Shown here: positions 23,752 through 32,874 of the stretch, piece after piece
Layout: each line of letters starts with the position of its first letter
Position numbering within the stretch: the first letter of the stretch is position 1
Assembly: GCF_024213665.1 (NCBI RefSeq)
Contig: NZ_JANAVP010000001.1
Location: forward strand, 186,001-250,000
Direction: 5' to 3'
DNA: 64,000 nt
Origin: Streptomyces sp. A3M-1-3
Lineage (GTDB): Bacteria; Actinomycetota; Actinomycetes; Streptomycetales; Streptomycetaceae
Program-made: the position numbers and the translations under genes
Notes under the pieces: model-generated
Told to the model about the DNA's origin: nothing
The model's database searches: none
Seen by the model: only the letters and a program-made list of their open reading frames with translations

Positions 23752-25176
23752 TCAGAGTCGGACCGTCCAGGAGACCGTCGATCGCAGCGTCTTCGCGATC
23801 TCCGGGTCTCGGACCGAGGAGGTCCGGTCGGTGACGGTGACCGAGAGCCTGTGCTTCTTGAGGTCGAGCAGCCGCAGCGCCAGTTCGGAGACATGGACCT
23901 CGGTCCGCCCCGCGAGGCGCTTGATCTCCTTGCCGTCCACCGACCAGCGGACCGTGAGCTGCTTCGCGTACGGGACGCCCGCGCCCGCGAGCCGGGGCAC
24001 GGCGACCTTCGCCGTGTGGCCGGCCCTCAGGGTGCGGTCGGTGGGGGTCACGGCGGTGGCGACCGTCGCGTGGCGGTAGAAGCCGGCGATCATCGCCTCG
24101 ACGCCGGGAAGGTTGAAGGGCTTGCCGAGGACGCGCATGAGCGAGTTGTCGGTCGGCCGGTACAGCCCCTTGACGAAGTAGCCGCCGCCCTCGTACGCGC
24201 CGACCGGGCCGCCGTCGGGCGACTCCTCGCCGAGCCAGCGGTGCCACTTGGCGTGCTGCGCGGCCATCCGGTCGGCGGTGAGCGTGGAGACGTTGATGTC
24301 GGCGGGCTCGGGGCCGGTGTACTGCTCGTAGCCCGGGTAGCCGGGATAGAAGTACTCGTCGGCGAGCTTGCCCAGGGAGTGGCCGGTCTCGTGGATGGCG
24401 ACCTGGCCCGACCGCTCGTTGCCGGCGGACGCGGTGGCGATGCCCTCGTAGCCGAGGGTCTCGCTGGGCTCGTTGTAGCCCGCGCCGCCGTACTTGCTGC
24501 TGTTGGCGAGGACGATCACGAGGTCGGCCTCCGGGGCCCTGGTCACGTACGAGTCGACCTTGGTCTGGTCGACGCAGAGCAGCCGCTCGATGTCGTCGCA
24601 CCAGAAGTACGAGCCGAGGGCGGTGTCCCGGACGGTGGCGCGGTCGGGGTCGCCGGAGACGCCGGACTGGTTGGAGACCGCGTCGACCGTCCAGACATTG
24701 AAGAGGCTCTGGTAGGTCGTGTACGGCTCGACGGCCGCGAGCTCGGCCCACTTCTCCTTGGCGTCGGTGTGGAACTGCGCCAGCTCGGCGGCGGTGTAGC
24801 CGTCTCCGATGACGACCACGTCCAGCCGGTCGGCGGTCGAGCCGTTGTCGATCACCTTGGTGACCTCGCCGTCCGCCGCCGCCTCGCGCGCGGAGAGCCG
24901 GGGCGCGGGCCGGTCCCGGCCGTCGGCCAGGACGTGGGCGTGGCCGGATCCGGCGGCTCCGCCGTGCTCCGGGCCGGGTATCTCGACCTCGACCGTCTTG
25001 GCCCCAGCCTGATTCGCGGCGGCCTGGTTCACGTCGGTCTGGTTCACGTCGGTCTGACTCGCCTCGGACGGCGGGGCCGGGTCGGCGGCCGCGATGCCGG
25101 GTCCGGCGGCCAGTGCGGCGGTGACGGCCGCGGCGACACCGGCCGTCGTCATGGCTCTGCGCAGGGTCGAGCGCAC
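23752..25176 (-). CDS. Secreted M64-family metallopeptidase
   Basis: This 474-residue protein starts at GTG 25176 behind GGGGGAGGA; the longer frame to 25209 is not needed. An export signal (RRAMTTAGVAAAVTAALAAG) precedes a spacer with TDVNQ repeats. The zinc site is HETGHSLGKLADEY near 259, the HExxH plus downstream Asp of the IgA-peptidase M64 family, and VVIGDGYTAAEL marks the start of the domain. A C-terminal beta domain follows. It is the last of three minus-strand secreted-protein genes and diverges from an XRE-TPR regulator. Confidence 0.9.
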   Translation of the reverse strand: MRSTLRRAMTTAGVAAAVTAALAAGPGIAAADPAPPSEASQTDVNQTDVNQAAANQAGAKTVEVEIPGPEHGGAAGSGHAHVLADGRDRPAPRLSAREAAADGEVTKVIDNGSTADRLDVVVIGDGYTAAELAQFHTDAKEKWAELAAVEPYTTYQSLFNVWTVDAVSNQSGVSGDPDRATVRDTALGSYFWCDDIERLLCVDQTKVDSYVTRAPEADLVIVLANSSKYGGAGYNEPSETLGYEGIATASAGNERSGQVAIHETGHSLGKLADEYFYPGYPGYEQYTGPEPADINVSTLTADRMAAQHAKWHRWLGEESPDGGPVGAYEGGGYFVKGLYRPTDNSLMRVLGKPFNLPGVEAMIAGFYRHATVATAVTPTDRTLRAGHTAKVAVPRLAGAGVPYAKQLTVRWSVDGKEIKRLAGRTEVHVSELALRLLDLKKHRLSVTVTDRTSSVRDPEIAKTLRSTVSWTVRL

Positions 25177-25315
25177 GGAGTCCTCCCCCTGAACGGGTGT
25201 TAACTGCATGGGTAAGCGCGATGAACGAGTTGCTTAAATTAGGGGCGTGCACAGGACGTGCGCAATGGCCGGTTGCCCCTGAATACTGGGGAGTTGAAGC
25301 GACCAGGGGGTACCC

Positions 25316-26647
25316 ATGGACGAACCGGCCGAGATCGGCCGCCGGGTTCAGCGGCTGCGTACCGAACGTGGCCTGACACAGCGGCAGTTGGCGGATCCCT
25401 CGTACACGTCCGCTTACGTATCGACGCTGGAGTCCGGCAAGGTGCGACCCTCCGAGACCGCGCTGCGCTTCCTCGCCGAGCGCCTCGGCACGTCGTACGA
25501 GGAGCTGGCCACCGGACGCCCCGCCCATCTGGCCACCGAACTGCGGCTCGCCCTCACCGACGCCCAGCAGATGCTGGCCACCGGCGCCGCCGACGAGGCG
25601 GCCGTCCGCTACCGCCGGCTACTCACCGACGCCGAACACCTCGACCTCGCCCCCGAGCAGGCCGAGGCGCTGCTCGGGCTCGGTGACTGCGCGCTGGAGA
25701 CCGGCGAACTCGCCGACGCGGGGCGCCACTTCGAGACTGCCGAGCGCCTCCTGTCCGGCGAACCACTCCCCCGCCGCGCCCGCGCGATCCGCGGCCGCGC
25801 CATCGCCCACCTCCTCGCCGGAGAGCTGCGGTACGCCTGCTACCTCCTCGAATCCACCATCGACGAGCTCGGCGCGAACGGGCTGGCCGATCCGGAGGCG
25901 CTGGTCCTGCTGTACGCCGCCGTCATCGGCCCGTACATCGACATGGGCGCCCATGCCCGGGCGGCGCACGCGGCGGAGCTCGCCCTCGCACTCGCGCCGC
26001 AGGTCAGCGACCCGGCGCTGGTGGCGGGCATGCACCGCCAGGTGGCCCGTACGTTTCTCGCCGAGGGGCGTACGGCGGACGCCGACGCGTCCCTGGCCAA
26101 GGCCCAGACGATCTACCGGCAGCTGCGGCTGAACACCGACCTCGCGCACTGCCACTGGATGCGTGGGTATGTGCAGGCCCAGAACGGCGAACTGGATTCG
26201 GCCGAACGGGAGTTGCGTACGGCCCGGGACATGCTGGCGGCCAAGCGCGCAGCGCTCTACACCGCCCAGGTGGAGGTCGAGCTCGCGGATGTGCTGCGGC
26301 GCCTCGGCCGGCACGGCGAGGCGTCGGGACTCCTCGCGGCGCTGCTCGACCTGGGGGACCGGCACGGCGCCGTGCACGCGGGCGGGGCGCACCGGCTGCT
26401 CGGCCTGATCGCGGAGGACCAGGGGGAGACCGAGTCCGCCGAGGAGCACTACGTGCTGGCGCTCGGCCTGCTGGAACGGAGCGGGGCGACGGGCGACCTG
26501 GCCGACCTCTGCCGGCTGCTGGGTGACCTGCTGCGCCGTACAGGCCGGACCGAGGCCGCGCTCGACGCGTACCGCACGGGACTGGGCCACCGCGCGGCCC
26601 CGGGCACGACGACGCTGGGACCGGCCCCGGCGACCCCGCCGTTCTAG
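25316..26647 (+). CDS. XRE-family regulator with TPR domain
   Basis: This 443-residue cytoplasmic regulator has an N-terminal Cro/C1 helix-turn-helix (RRVQRLRTERGLTQRQLADP, YVSTLESGKVRPSETAL) in residues 8-65. Tandem tetratricopeptide-like helices fill the rest (ALLGLGDCALETGELADAGR and many similar). Such proteins often sense peptides or small ligands through the TPR part. It starts at ATG 25316, 139 bp from the divergent M64 gene, so it may control the secreted-enzyme block. That link is inferred from position only. Confidence 0.85.
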   Translation: MDEPAEIGRRVQRLRTERGLTQRQLADPSYTSAYVSTLESGKVRPSETALRFLAERLGTSYEELATGRPAHLATELRLALTDAQQMLATGAADEAAVRYRRLLTDAEHLDLAPEQAEALLGLGDCALETGELADAGRHFETAERLLSGEPLPRRARAIRGRAIAHLLAGELRYACYLLESTIDELGANGLADPEALVLLYAAVIGPYIDMGAHARAAHAAELALALAPQVSDPALVAGMHRQVARTFLAEGRTADADASLAKAQTIYRQLRLNTDLAHCHWMRGYVQAQNGELDSAERELRTARDMLAAKRAALYTAQVEVELADVLRRLGRHGEASGLLAALLDLGDRHGAVHAGGAHRLLGLIAEDQGETESAEEHYVLALGLLERSGATGDLADLCRLLGDLLRRTGRTEAALDAYRTGLGHRAAPGTTTLGPAPATPPF

Positions 26648-26772
26648 GCAGCCGTTCTGGGCGACGCAGCCGCTCTGTGGGTGGGACGGCTGTGCAGGTG
26701 GAGCAGAGCGATGGTGCCTGATGTCTACGCGCGTCCGAAAGAGGGCGTCCGGCGCGCCGGAATCACTGTTAC

Positions 26773-26801
26773 TTGAATTTTGAACGAGATGGGTCTATCT
26801 T
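26773..26801 (+). promoter_or_regulatory. Promoter of yceI
   Basis: TTGAAT at 26773-26778 and TATCTT at 26796-26801 are separated by 17 bp, a good vegetative-type promoter. The YceI start is about 60 bp downstream. Confidence 0.65.
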
Positions 26802-26812
26802 CGGATCTCGTT
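26783..26812. promoter_or_regulatory. Inverted repeat spanning the yceI -10 box
   Basis: AACGAGAT at 26783-26790 is mirrored exactly by ATCTCGTT at 26805-26812 with 14 bp between. The pair brackets the -10 element, the arrangement of a repressor operator. MarR- or TetR-type control is plausible; no such gene is adjacent. Confidence 0.6.
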
Positions 26813-26861
26813 GAAGGTTAAACAATCTCTACCGAGACACCGGACAACCCGAGGAGGAGCC

Positions 26862-27482
26862 ATGGCTCTGTTCAACCGCAAGGCCAACACCGACGCCCCG
26901 GCCGCCACTGCCACCCTCGAGGTGGACCCCGCCCTGGCCGCCCTGACCGGCGAGTACACGATCGACCCGGCGCACTCCAGCATCGGTTTCACCGTGCGTC
27001 ACGCGATGGTCACGAACGTGCGCGGCAGCTTCGGCGACTTCGAGGGCACGCTGAACCTGGACGGCTCCGACGCGTCCCGCTCGGCGGCCTCCATCGACGT
27101 CCGGATCGCCTCCATCGACACGGGCATCGCGGACCGCGACGGCCACCTGCGCAGCGGTGACTTCTTCGACGCCGAGCAGTTCCCGCTGATGACGTTCCGG
27201 TCGGCTGCGGCTGAGCAGCTGGGCGGCGACCAGTACCGGATCAGCGGCGACCTCACCATCAAGGACGTGACGCGCCCGCTGTCGATCGACCTCGACTTCA
27301 ACGGCTCGGCGACGGACGTCTACGGCAACGAGCGCGTGGGCTTCGAAGGCAGCGCCGAGATCCTCCGCTCGGACTGGGGCCTGACATGGAACGCGGCGCT
27401 CGAAACGGGTGGCGTGATGGTCAGCGACAAGGTCAAGTTGACGTTCGACGTCTCGGCGATCAAGTCCGCACCGCAGGGGTGA
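26862..27482 (+). CDS. YceI-family lipid-binding protein
   Basis: This 206-residue protein has the YceI lipocalin-like barrel: GEYTIDPAHSSIGFTVRHAM, FGDFEGTLNL, SIDTGIADRDGHLRSGDFFD and SDWGLTWNAALETGGVMVSD are textbook signatures. YceI proteins bind polyisoprenoids. There is no signal peptide, as usual in Streptomyces copies; a 40-residue N-terminal extension precedes the barrel. ATG 26862 follows GAGGAGGAG; the in-frame ATG at 26811 lies within the likely leader. Confidence 0.92.
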   Translation: MALFNRKANTDAPAATATLEVDPALAALTGEYTIDPAHSSIGFTVRHAMVTNVRGSFGDFEGTLNLDGSDASRSAASIDVRIASIDTGIADRDGHLRSGDFFDAEQFPLMTFRSAAAEQLGGDQYRISGDLTIKDVTRPLSIDLDFNGSATDVYGNERVGFEGSAEILRSDWGLTWNAALETGGVMVSDKVKLTFDVSAIKSAPQG

Positions 27483-27530
27483 TCGACGGCGCCGATGCCG
27501 CCCCGGGGCGGGTACGGGGATGGTGCATCG

Positions 27531-27569
27531 CCGCCCCGGCCCGCCCCCTCGCGGGGCCCGGCGGGGCGG
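27531..27569. terminator. Imperfect GC-rich hairpin between convergent genes
   Basis: CCGCCCCGG and following C-rich bases pair imperfectly with GCGGGGCCCGGCGGGGCGG around CTC. It lies between yceI (plus) and the subtilisin gene (minus). Confidence 0.5.
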
Positions 27570-27646
27570 TGGCTCGTACCGGCGGGCTCGCGTCCCAGCG
27601 GCGGGCCGATGACGGGCGTCGCGGCCGACCACGAACGTGCCGATGG

Positions 27647-28864
27647 TCAGAGGTCGCCGCTGTACAGGAGGCTGTTCGGCGAGCCCTCGCCCACGTTGGT
27701 CAGCACAGCCTTCGTCGACTGGGCGACGAGCCAGCTCGCCACCGTCGCCGGGCCGGCATTCTGGTAGGCCGCCTTGTACAGCAGCGCCGTCCCGGCGACG
27801 TGGGGAGAGGCCATGGACGTACCGTCCAGAGCGACGCTGCCGCCGCCGCGCTGGGCCGAGACGATGGACGCGCCGGGCGCGTAGAGCGACAGGCATTCGC
27901 CGTAGTTGGAGAAGGCTGTCTGCTGGTCCTGCGAGTCGCTCGCGCCGACCGTGACCACGCGCGACGCGGACGCCGGTGAGACATCGCAGGCGTCCGCCGA
28001 CTCGTTGCCCGCCGCGACAACGGGCAGGACGCCCCGGTCCGACACGGCATTGGCGGCGTTGTTCACCGCGATGGACCGAGGCCCGCCGAGAGACGCGTTG
28101 AGCACCGACGGCTGTACGGCGTTGTCGGCCACCCAGTCGAATCCGGCGATCACCCCCGACAGGCTGCCCGCGCCCTGGCAGTCGAGCACCCGGACGCTCA
28201 CCAGCGTGGCCTCGCGCGCCACACCGTAGGTCGCGCCGCCGACCGTGCCCGCCACATGCGTGCCGTGGCCATGGCAGTCCTGGCCGCGCCGCCCGTCACC
28301 GATGGCGTCGTAGCCGAACTGGGCGCGCCCGCCGAACTCGCTGTGGGAGTAGTCGATCCCGGTGTCGATGATGTACGCCGTGGCGCCCCGGCCGGTGCCC
28401 TTCACCGTGAACTGGCTGTCGAGGGGCAGGCTGCGCTGGTCGAGCCGGTCCAGTCCCCACGACGAGGCCGGTACACGCGTCCCCCCGTCCGGCTTCGGCG
28501 CGAAGACCTCGGCGTCCTCCTCGACGGCCTCGACTCCCGGGGTCCACCGCACGGAGTGCAGTTGCGGTGGGGTGAGCGCGGCGGCGAATCCGCGCACGAC
28601 CGACTTGTACATGAACTGCGACTTCACGCCGAGCCGCCCCACCATCTCCTCCGCGTCGGCGGTCGCACTGAGGGTCACGATGTAGCGGCCCGGCAGCGCG
28701 TTGGCGGAGCGGTGCAGCGGGGCTGGGCCGGAGCCGCCGCTCGCCGCCTGGCCGGTGGCGGCGGAGTGGGCGGAGGCGGACAGCGGACCGGCCGTCACCA
28801 GAGCAGCGGTGACGGCCGTCGCGAGGGCGAGGAGCCTCATTAGGTTTGAGTTGCGGTTTGGCAT
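27647..28864 (-). CDS. Secreted subtilisin-like serine peptidase (S8)
   Basis: This 405-residue protease has a signal peptide (LLALATAVTAALVTAGPLSA) and an inhibitor I9 propeptide (GRYIVTLSATADAEEMVGRL). The S8 triad is Asp in IIDTGIDYSH (about 167), His in GHGTHVAGT (about 199) and Ser in DGTSMASPHVAG (about 347); the oxyanion Asn lies in VVAAGNES. The layout fits proteinase K-like enzymes. The start ATG lacks a clear ribosome site. It is expected to be activated outside the cell by loss of the propeptide. Confidence 0.93.
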   Translation of the reverse strand: MPNRNSNLMRLLALATAVTAALVTAGPLSASAHSAATGQAASGGSGPAPLHRSANALPGRYIVTLSATADAEEMVGRLGVKSQFMYKSVVRGFAAALTPPQLHSVRWTPGVEAVEEDAEVFAPKPDGGTRVPASSWGLDRLDQRSLPLDSQFTVKGTGRGATAYIIDTGIDYSHSEFGGRAQFGYDAIGDGRRGQDCHGHGTHVAGTVGGATYGVAREATLVSVRVLDCQGAGSLSGVIAGFDWVADNAVQPSVLNASLGGPRSIAVNNAANAVSDRGVLPVVAAGNESADACDVSPASASRVVTVGASDSQDQQTAFSNYGECLSLYAPGASIVSAQRGGGSVALDGTSMASPHVAGTALLYKAAYQNAGPATVASWLVAQSTKAVLTNVGEGSPNSLLYSGDL

Positions 28865-28986
28865 GTTCAGGAGACAAACATACCCGAACGATCGCGATCA
28901 ATCACTTACCGTCACAGGTCGCCCAGTTTCAGCAGTAAGACCGTAATCCGCTCCGCCATTCGCCCCGCCGCCCCACCAGCCGACGG

Positions 28987-30300
28987 CTAGAACCCGCCGC
29001 CCGCGTCGAATCCGCCGCCGCCACCGAAGTCGCCGCCGCCGAAGTCCGACGCGTTGAAGTCGCCACCGGAGTAGTCGCCGCCCTCGTAACCGGCGCCGTA
29101 GTCCGACCCGTACGCCGGGCTCGACATCATCGAGCCCAGCATCGTGCCCATCAGCAGGCCCGGCAGGATGCCGCCGCCGAAGTAGCCGCCCGCCCAGGGG
29201 CCGTAGGCCGGGCCCGCCTCCCAGTACGGGCGGCGGCCGTCGGCCGTCTCGACCGTGCGGGTCATCGGGTCGTGGCCCTCCCGCAGCCGGACCGCGTCCG
29301 CCGCGCAGACCGGGACCGTACGTGCCGTACCGCCGGCCGGGGCCCATGTCGCGTCCTCGGCCGAGGGGCCGTGGCGCGGGTCGAAGAAGCAGGGGCTGCG
29401 GCGCTCGGGGACGGGGGCGCCTTCGCGGCGGGCCGCGAGTACGGCCAGCGAGAAGCGGCCGTACTCCAGGGCCTCGGTCACGCCGCGTACGTCGTCGGGG
29501 CGCTGGGCCGACGCCATCAGGGACTTCGACTTCTCGTACGAGTCGAGGGAGTGCTCGTAGTCCTTGCGCATCGTGTCGTCGGCGCCCGGTTCACCGGGGT
29601 GGAAGTCGAGCCGGTCGAGTTCCTCGCCGAAGGCGGTGATGTCCTCGTCGACCACGACCCGCAGCTTGTCGAGGGCCGCGCGCTCGCGTTCGGCCTTCTT
29701 CGCGCGGTTGCGGCGGACGATGGTGTACGCGCCCGCGCCGCCCGCCACCGCGATCACGCCGGCCGCGATCAGGGCGCTCGTCGAGGCGCCCTCCTGCGAG
29801 GCGGTGTCCCAAGAGGCCGGCGCCGAGCCACGGATCTGCGGCAGTACCTGGTCGACGAAGTTGTTCAACTGGGTTTCGGCGTCGACCGGTCCGGTCGCCT
29901 TCACGGCGTCGGTGACATTGCGGACGGCCTGCCCGGACATCACGCCGCGGTCGGCCCCGGCGTTGAAGCCGTCGCCGAGCCGCACGCCGTACAGGCCGCT
30001 GATGCCGGTCTCGGTGCGCAGGGTGGGCAGCACGCTGTCCGCCGGGAATTCGGCGTTCTCGGGCAGTACGGCGATGAAGACCGGCTTGTCCGCATCCTCG
30101 ATCTTCTTCGCCAGGGCGTCGGCATCGGCCTGGGACAGCTGGTCCGAGGCGCGCGGGTCGACGTAGACCGGGCCGTCCTTGAGGGCTTCGGCCACTGTCT
30201 CGGGGCCGGTGGCCGCCTGTGCTCCCGGCGCCGCCACGAGGGCGGCCGCCGAGAACGAGAGCAGCAGACCGGACAGTGCGGAAAACACCCTGGTCTTCAT
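28987..30300 (-). CDS. Membrane protein with TPM-like extracellular domain
   Basis: This 437-residue protein has a signal peptide (SALSGLLLSFSAAALVAAPG), an extracytoplasmic domain of about 130 residues loosely like TPM domains (DQLSQADADALAKKIED, DKPVFIAVLPENAEF), and one transmembrane helix (ALIAAGVIAVAGGAGAYTIV). A charged cytoplasmic part follows, then a second hydrophobic stretch (GGILPGLLMGTMLGSMMSS) and a Gly/Asp/Phe repeat tail (GGDFGGGGGFDAGGGF). The role is unknown. It precedes cimA on minus with a gap of 48 bp, so read-through is possible. Confidence 0.75.
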   Translation of the reverse strand: MKTRVFSALSGLLLSFSAAALVAAPGAQAATGPETVAEALKDGPVYVDPRASDQLSQADADALAKKIEDADKPVFIAVLPENAEFPADSVLPTLRTETGISGLYGVRLGDGFNAGADRGVMSGQAVRNVTDAVKATGPVDAETQLNNFVDQVLPQIRGSAPASWDTASQEGASTSALIAAGVIAVAGGAGAYTIVRRNRAKKAERERAALDKLRVVVDEDITAFGEELDRLDFHPGEPGADDTMRKDYEHSLDSYEKSKSLMASAQRPDDVRGVTEALEYGRFSLAVLAARREGAPVPERRSPCFFDPRHGPSAEDATWAPAGGTARTVPVCAADAVRLREGHDPMTRTVETADGRRPYWEAGPAYGPWAGGYFGGGILPGLLMGTMLGSMMSSPAYGSDYGAGYEGGDYSGGDFNASDFGGGDFGGGGGFDAGGGF

Positions 30301-30348
30301 ACTTAGAAGCTACCGGAAAGGGTTCCTTTTCGGACATGCCGGCAGGGG

Positions 30349-31959
30349 TTACTCCACGGGCTCGACCCCGGCGCGGAGCAGGCCGTACGTGTACGCGTCC
30401 TCCAGCGCCTGCCAGGACGCCGCGATGACGTTGTCCGCGACGCCGACCGTCGACCACTCGACCCGGCCGTCGCTCGTCGCGATCAGCACCCGGGTCGTGG
30501 ACTGGGTGCCGTGCTTGCCCTCCAGGATGCGGACCTTGTAGTCGACCAGCTCGAACTTGGCCAGCTGCGGATAGAACGGCTCCAGCCCGACCCGCAGCGC
30601 CCGGTCCAGTGCGTTGACCGGGCCGTTCCCCTCGGCGGTGGCGACGATGCGCTCGCCCTTGGCCCACAGCTTCACGGTGGCCTCGTTGGCGTGCGAGCCG
30701 TCGGGGCGGTCCTCGGTGATCGCGCGCCAGGACTCGGTGCGGAAGTAGCGGCGGGCGCGGCCCTCGGCCTCCTCGCGCAGCAGCAGCTCGAACGAGGCAT
30801 CCGCGGCCTCGTACGTGTAGCCCTTGAGCTCGCGCTCCTTGACCCGCTCGACGACGCGGCCGACCAGTTCGCGGTCGTCGCCGAGTTCGACGCCGAGTTC
30901 CTTGCCCTTGAGTTCGATGGAGGCGCGGCCGGCCATGTCGGAGACGAGCATCCGCATGGTGTTGCCGACGCGCTCGGGGTCGATGTGCTGGTAGAGGTCG
31001 GGGTCGACCTTGATTGCGGAGGCGTGCAGGCCGGCCTTGTGGGCGAAGGCGGAAACACCCACGTACGGCTGATGGGTCGAGGGCGTGAGGTTGACGACCT
31101 CGGCGATGGCGTGCGAGATACGGGTCATCTCGGCGAGCGCGCCCTCGGGCAGCACCTTCTTGCCGTACTTGATCTCCAGTGCGGCGACGACGGGGAAGAG
31201 GTTGGCGTTGCCGACCCGCTCGCCGTATCCGTTGGCCGTGCACTGCACATGGGTCGCGCCCGCGTCCACGGCGGCGAGGGTGTTGGCGACGGCGCAGCCG
31301 GTGTCGTCCTGGGCGTGGATGCCCAGGCGGGCGCCGGTGTCGGCGAGGACGGTGGCGACGACGGCCTGCACCTGGGCGGGCAGCATGCCGCCGTTGGTGT
31401 CGCAGAGGATGACGACGTCGGCGCCGGCCTCGGAGGCGGTGCGTACGACGGACTTGGCGTACTCGGGGTTGGCGCGGTATCCGTCGAAGAAGTGCTCGCA
31501 GTCGACGAAGACCCGGCGGCCCTGCTCGCGCAGGTACGAGACAGTGTCGCGGACCATCTCCAGGTTCTCGTCGAGGGTGGTGCGCAGCGCAAGCTCCACA
31601 TGACGGTCGTGGGACTTGGCGACCAGCGTGATCACCGGTGCGCCGGATTCGAGGAGCGCTCTGACCTGGGGGTCCTCGGCGGCATTGCCGCCGGCGCGGC
31701 GGGTGGCGCCGAAGGCGACGAGCTGGGCGTGCTTGAAGTCGATCTCGGCCTGGGCACGGGCGAAGAACTCGGTGTCACGGGGGTTGGCGCCGGGCCAGCC
31801 GCCCTCGATGAAGCCCACGCCGAAGTCGTCCAGGTGCCGTGAGATCGTCAGTTTGTCCGCGACGGTGAGGTTGATGCCCTCGCGCTGGGCGCCGTCGCGC
31901 AGGGTGGTGTCGAAGACATGGAACCCATCGTCGGTGGCGGTGGCCTCTGTCGTCGTCAT
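30349..31959 (-). CDS. cimA: Citramalate synthase
   Basis: This 536-residue enzyme of the 2-isopropylmalate synthase family condenses pyruvate and acetyl-CoA to citramalate for threonine-independent isoleucine synthesis. The TIM-barrel start is FDTTLRDGAQREGINLTVAD; metal and substrate residues are in LGIHAQDDTGCAVANTL and CTANGYGERVGNANL. The C-terminal regulatory domain follows. The ATG at 31959 (AGGAG ten bases upstream) fits the family start, rejecting a frame open to 32661. A U-tract hairpin sits in its leader, suggesting attenuation. It could be mistaken for LeuA; domain order and length favour CimA. Confidence 0.9.
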   Translation of the reverse strand: MTTTEATATDDGFHVFDTTLRDGAQREGINLTVADKLTISRHLDDFGVGFIEGGWPGANPRDTEFFARAQAEIDFKHAQLVAFGATRRAGGNAAEDPQVRALLESGAPVITLVAKSHDRHVELALRTTLDENLEMVRDTVSYLREQGRRVFVDCEHFFDGYRANPEYAKSVVRTASEAGADVVILCDTNGGMLPAQVQAVVATVLADTGARLGIHAQDDTGCAVANTLAAVDAGATHVQCTANGYGERVGNANLFPVVAALEIKYGKKVLPEGALAEMTRISHAIAEVVNLTPSTHQPYVGVSAFAHKAGLHASAIKVDPDLYQHIDPERVGNTMRMLVSDMAGRASIELKGKELGVELGDDRELVGRVVERVKERELKGYTYEAADASFELLLREEAEGRARRYFRTESWRAITEDRPDGSHANEATVKLWAKGERIVATAEGNGPVNALDRALRVGLEPFYPQLAKFELVDYKVRILEGKHGTQSTTRVLIATSDGRVEWSTVGVADNVIAASWQALEDAYTYGLLRAGVEPVE

Positions 31960-32063
31960 GCTGATCTGACTCCTGTCGGATGAGTGGCTCCGTAAACAGC
32001 TGGCTCCACTTGCCCCCATCATCGCGCGCTTCTCGCCTCCGGCCGGGATGGGGTCCGGAAAAC

Positions 32064-32090
32064 GAAAAAACCTCTCGCGGGTGCGAGAGG
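32064..32090 (-). terminator. Intrinsic terminator or attenuator in the cimA leader
   Basis: Read on minus, CCTCTCGC pairs with GCGAGAGG around ACCC and is followed by six T residues, a true Rho-independent terminator, which is rare in this genome. It lies about 105 bp upstream of the cimA start and well beyond the tetR stop. It resembles in layout the ilvB attenuator at 59196-59229, so transcription attenuation is likely. Simple termination of the tetR operon is the alternative. Confidence 0.75.
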
Positions 32091-32243
32091 TCTGCGCGCG
32101 GGTCTGAGGCACGGTGTCCACTGCCGCGGGGGGTCGTCCACGGTTCAGCGGCCACTGCGGACCGGCGCGCTGCTTCCCATAATCATGGCGAACGCAAGCA
32201 CGCGGGCAGTCTGCCATACGTCCCCCGCATTTGGGACGCGGTC

Positions 32244-32858
32244 TCACGATGCGGTCGGCGGGAGCGAATCGTCGAGGAACTCCCGTACGTGAGCGAGGAT
32301 CTGGTCGCGGTCCAGGCCCGGCAGTCCGATTGCCACATGGATGCTGAAGCCGTCGAGCAGCGCCCGCGTGCGCGCCGCGAAGCGCTCGGCGTCGACGCCG
32401 CGGAACTCCCGGCGCGAGACGCCCTCGGCGAGCAGGGCCACCAGATCGCGGTGCCACGCGCCCTCGATCGCGGCCTGGCGGGCGCGTGCCTCGGCGTCGG
32501 CGTTCTGGGAGCGGTTCCAGACCTCGAGCCAGAGCGTCCAGTGCGGATCGCGGTGACCGTCGGGCACGTACAGATCGACGTACGCGTCCAGCCGCTCGCG
32601 GACCGTGGCGGGCCGGGACAGCAGGGCGCGCCGCTCCGCTCCGAGCTGTGCCTCGCTCCACTCCAGGGTCTGCAGGAGCAGCTCGTCCTTGGAACGGAAG
32701 TAGTAGAGCAGGTGGCCACTGCTCATCCCGACCTCGCGGCCCAGACCGGCCATGGTGAGCCCGTCCAGGCCGCGTTCGGCGATGGTGGCCATGGCGGCGG
32801 CCAGCACTTCCTCGCGCGGCGGCGCGTTCCTCCGCGCGCGGGCCGGACCGGCCGTCAT
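32244..32858 (-). CDS. TetR-family regulator
   Basis: This 204-residue protein has the TetR helix-turn-helix (EEVLAAAMATIAERGLDGLT, VGMSSGHLLYYFRSKDELLL) and an all-helical ligand domain. ATG 32858 with GGGAG upstream is the likely start; the frame is open to 32945. It is the last gene of a ureAB - small peptide - ureC - agmatine deiminase - tetR operon, 16 bp after the deiminase. It probably regulates the operon through one of the inverted repeats in front of ureAB. Confidence 0.88.
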   Translation of the reverse strand: MTAGPARARRNAPPREEVLAAAMATIAERGLDGLTMAGLGREVGMSSGHLLYYFRSKDELLLQTLEWSEAQLGAERRALLSRPATVRERLDAYVDLYVPDGHRDPHWTLWLEVWNRSQNADAEARARQAAIEGAWHRDLVALLAEGVSRREFRGVDAERFAARTRALLDGFSIHVAIGLPGLDRDQILAHVREFLDDSLPPTAS

Positions 32859-32874
32859 CTTCTCGCTCCCTCGG

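Noticed and set aside
32145..32186. Leader peptide MIMGSSAPVRSGR before cimA
   Set aside because: It has one Ile only and no clear ribosome site, so it cannot be supported as a sensing leader; kept only as part of the attenuation finding.
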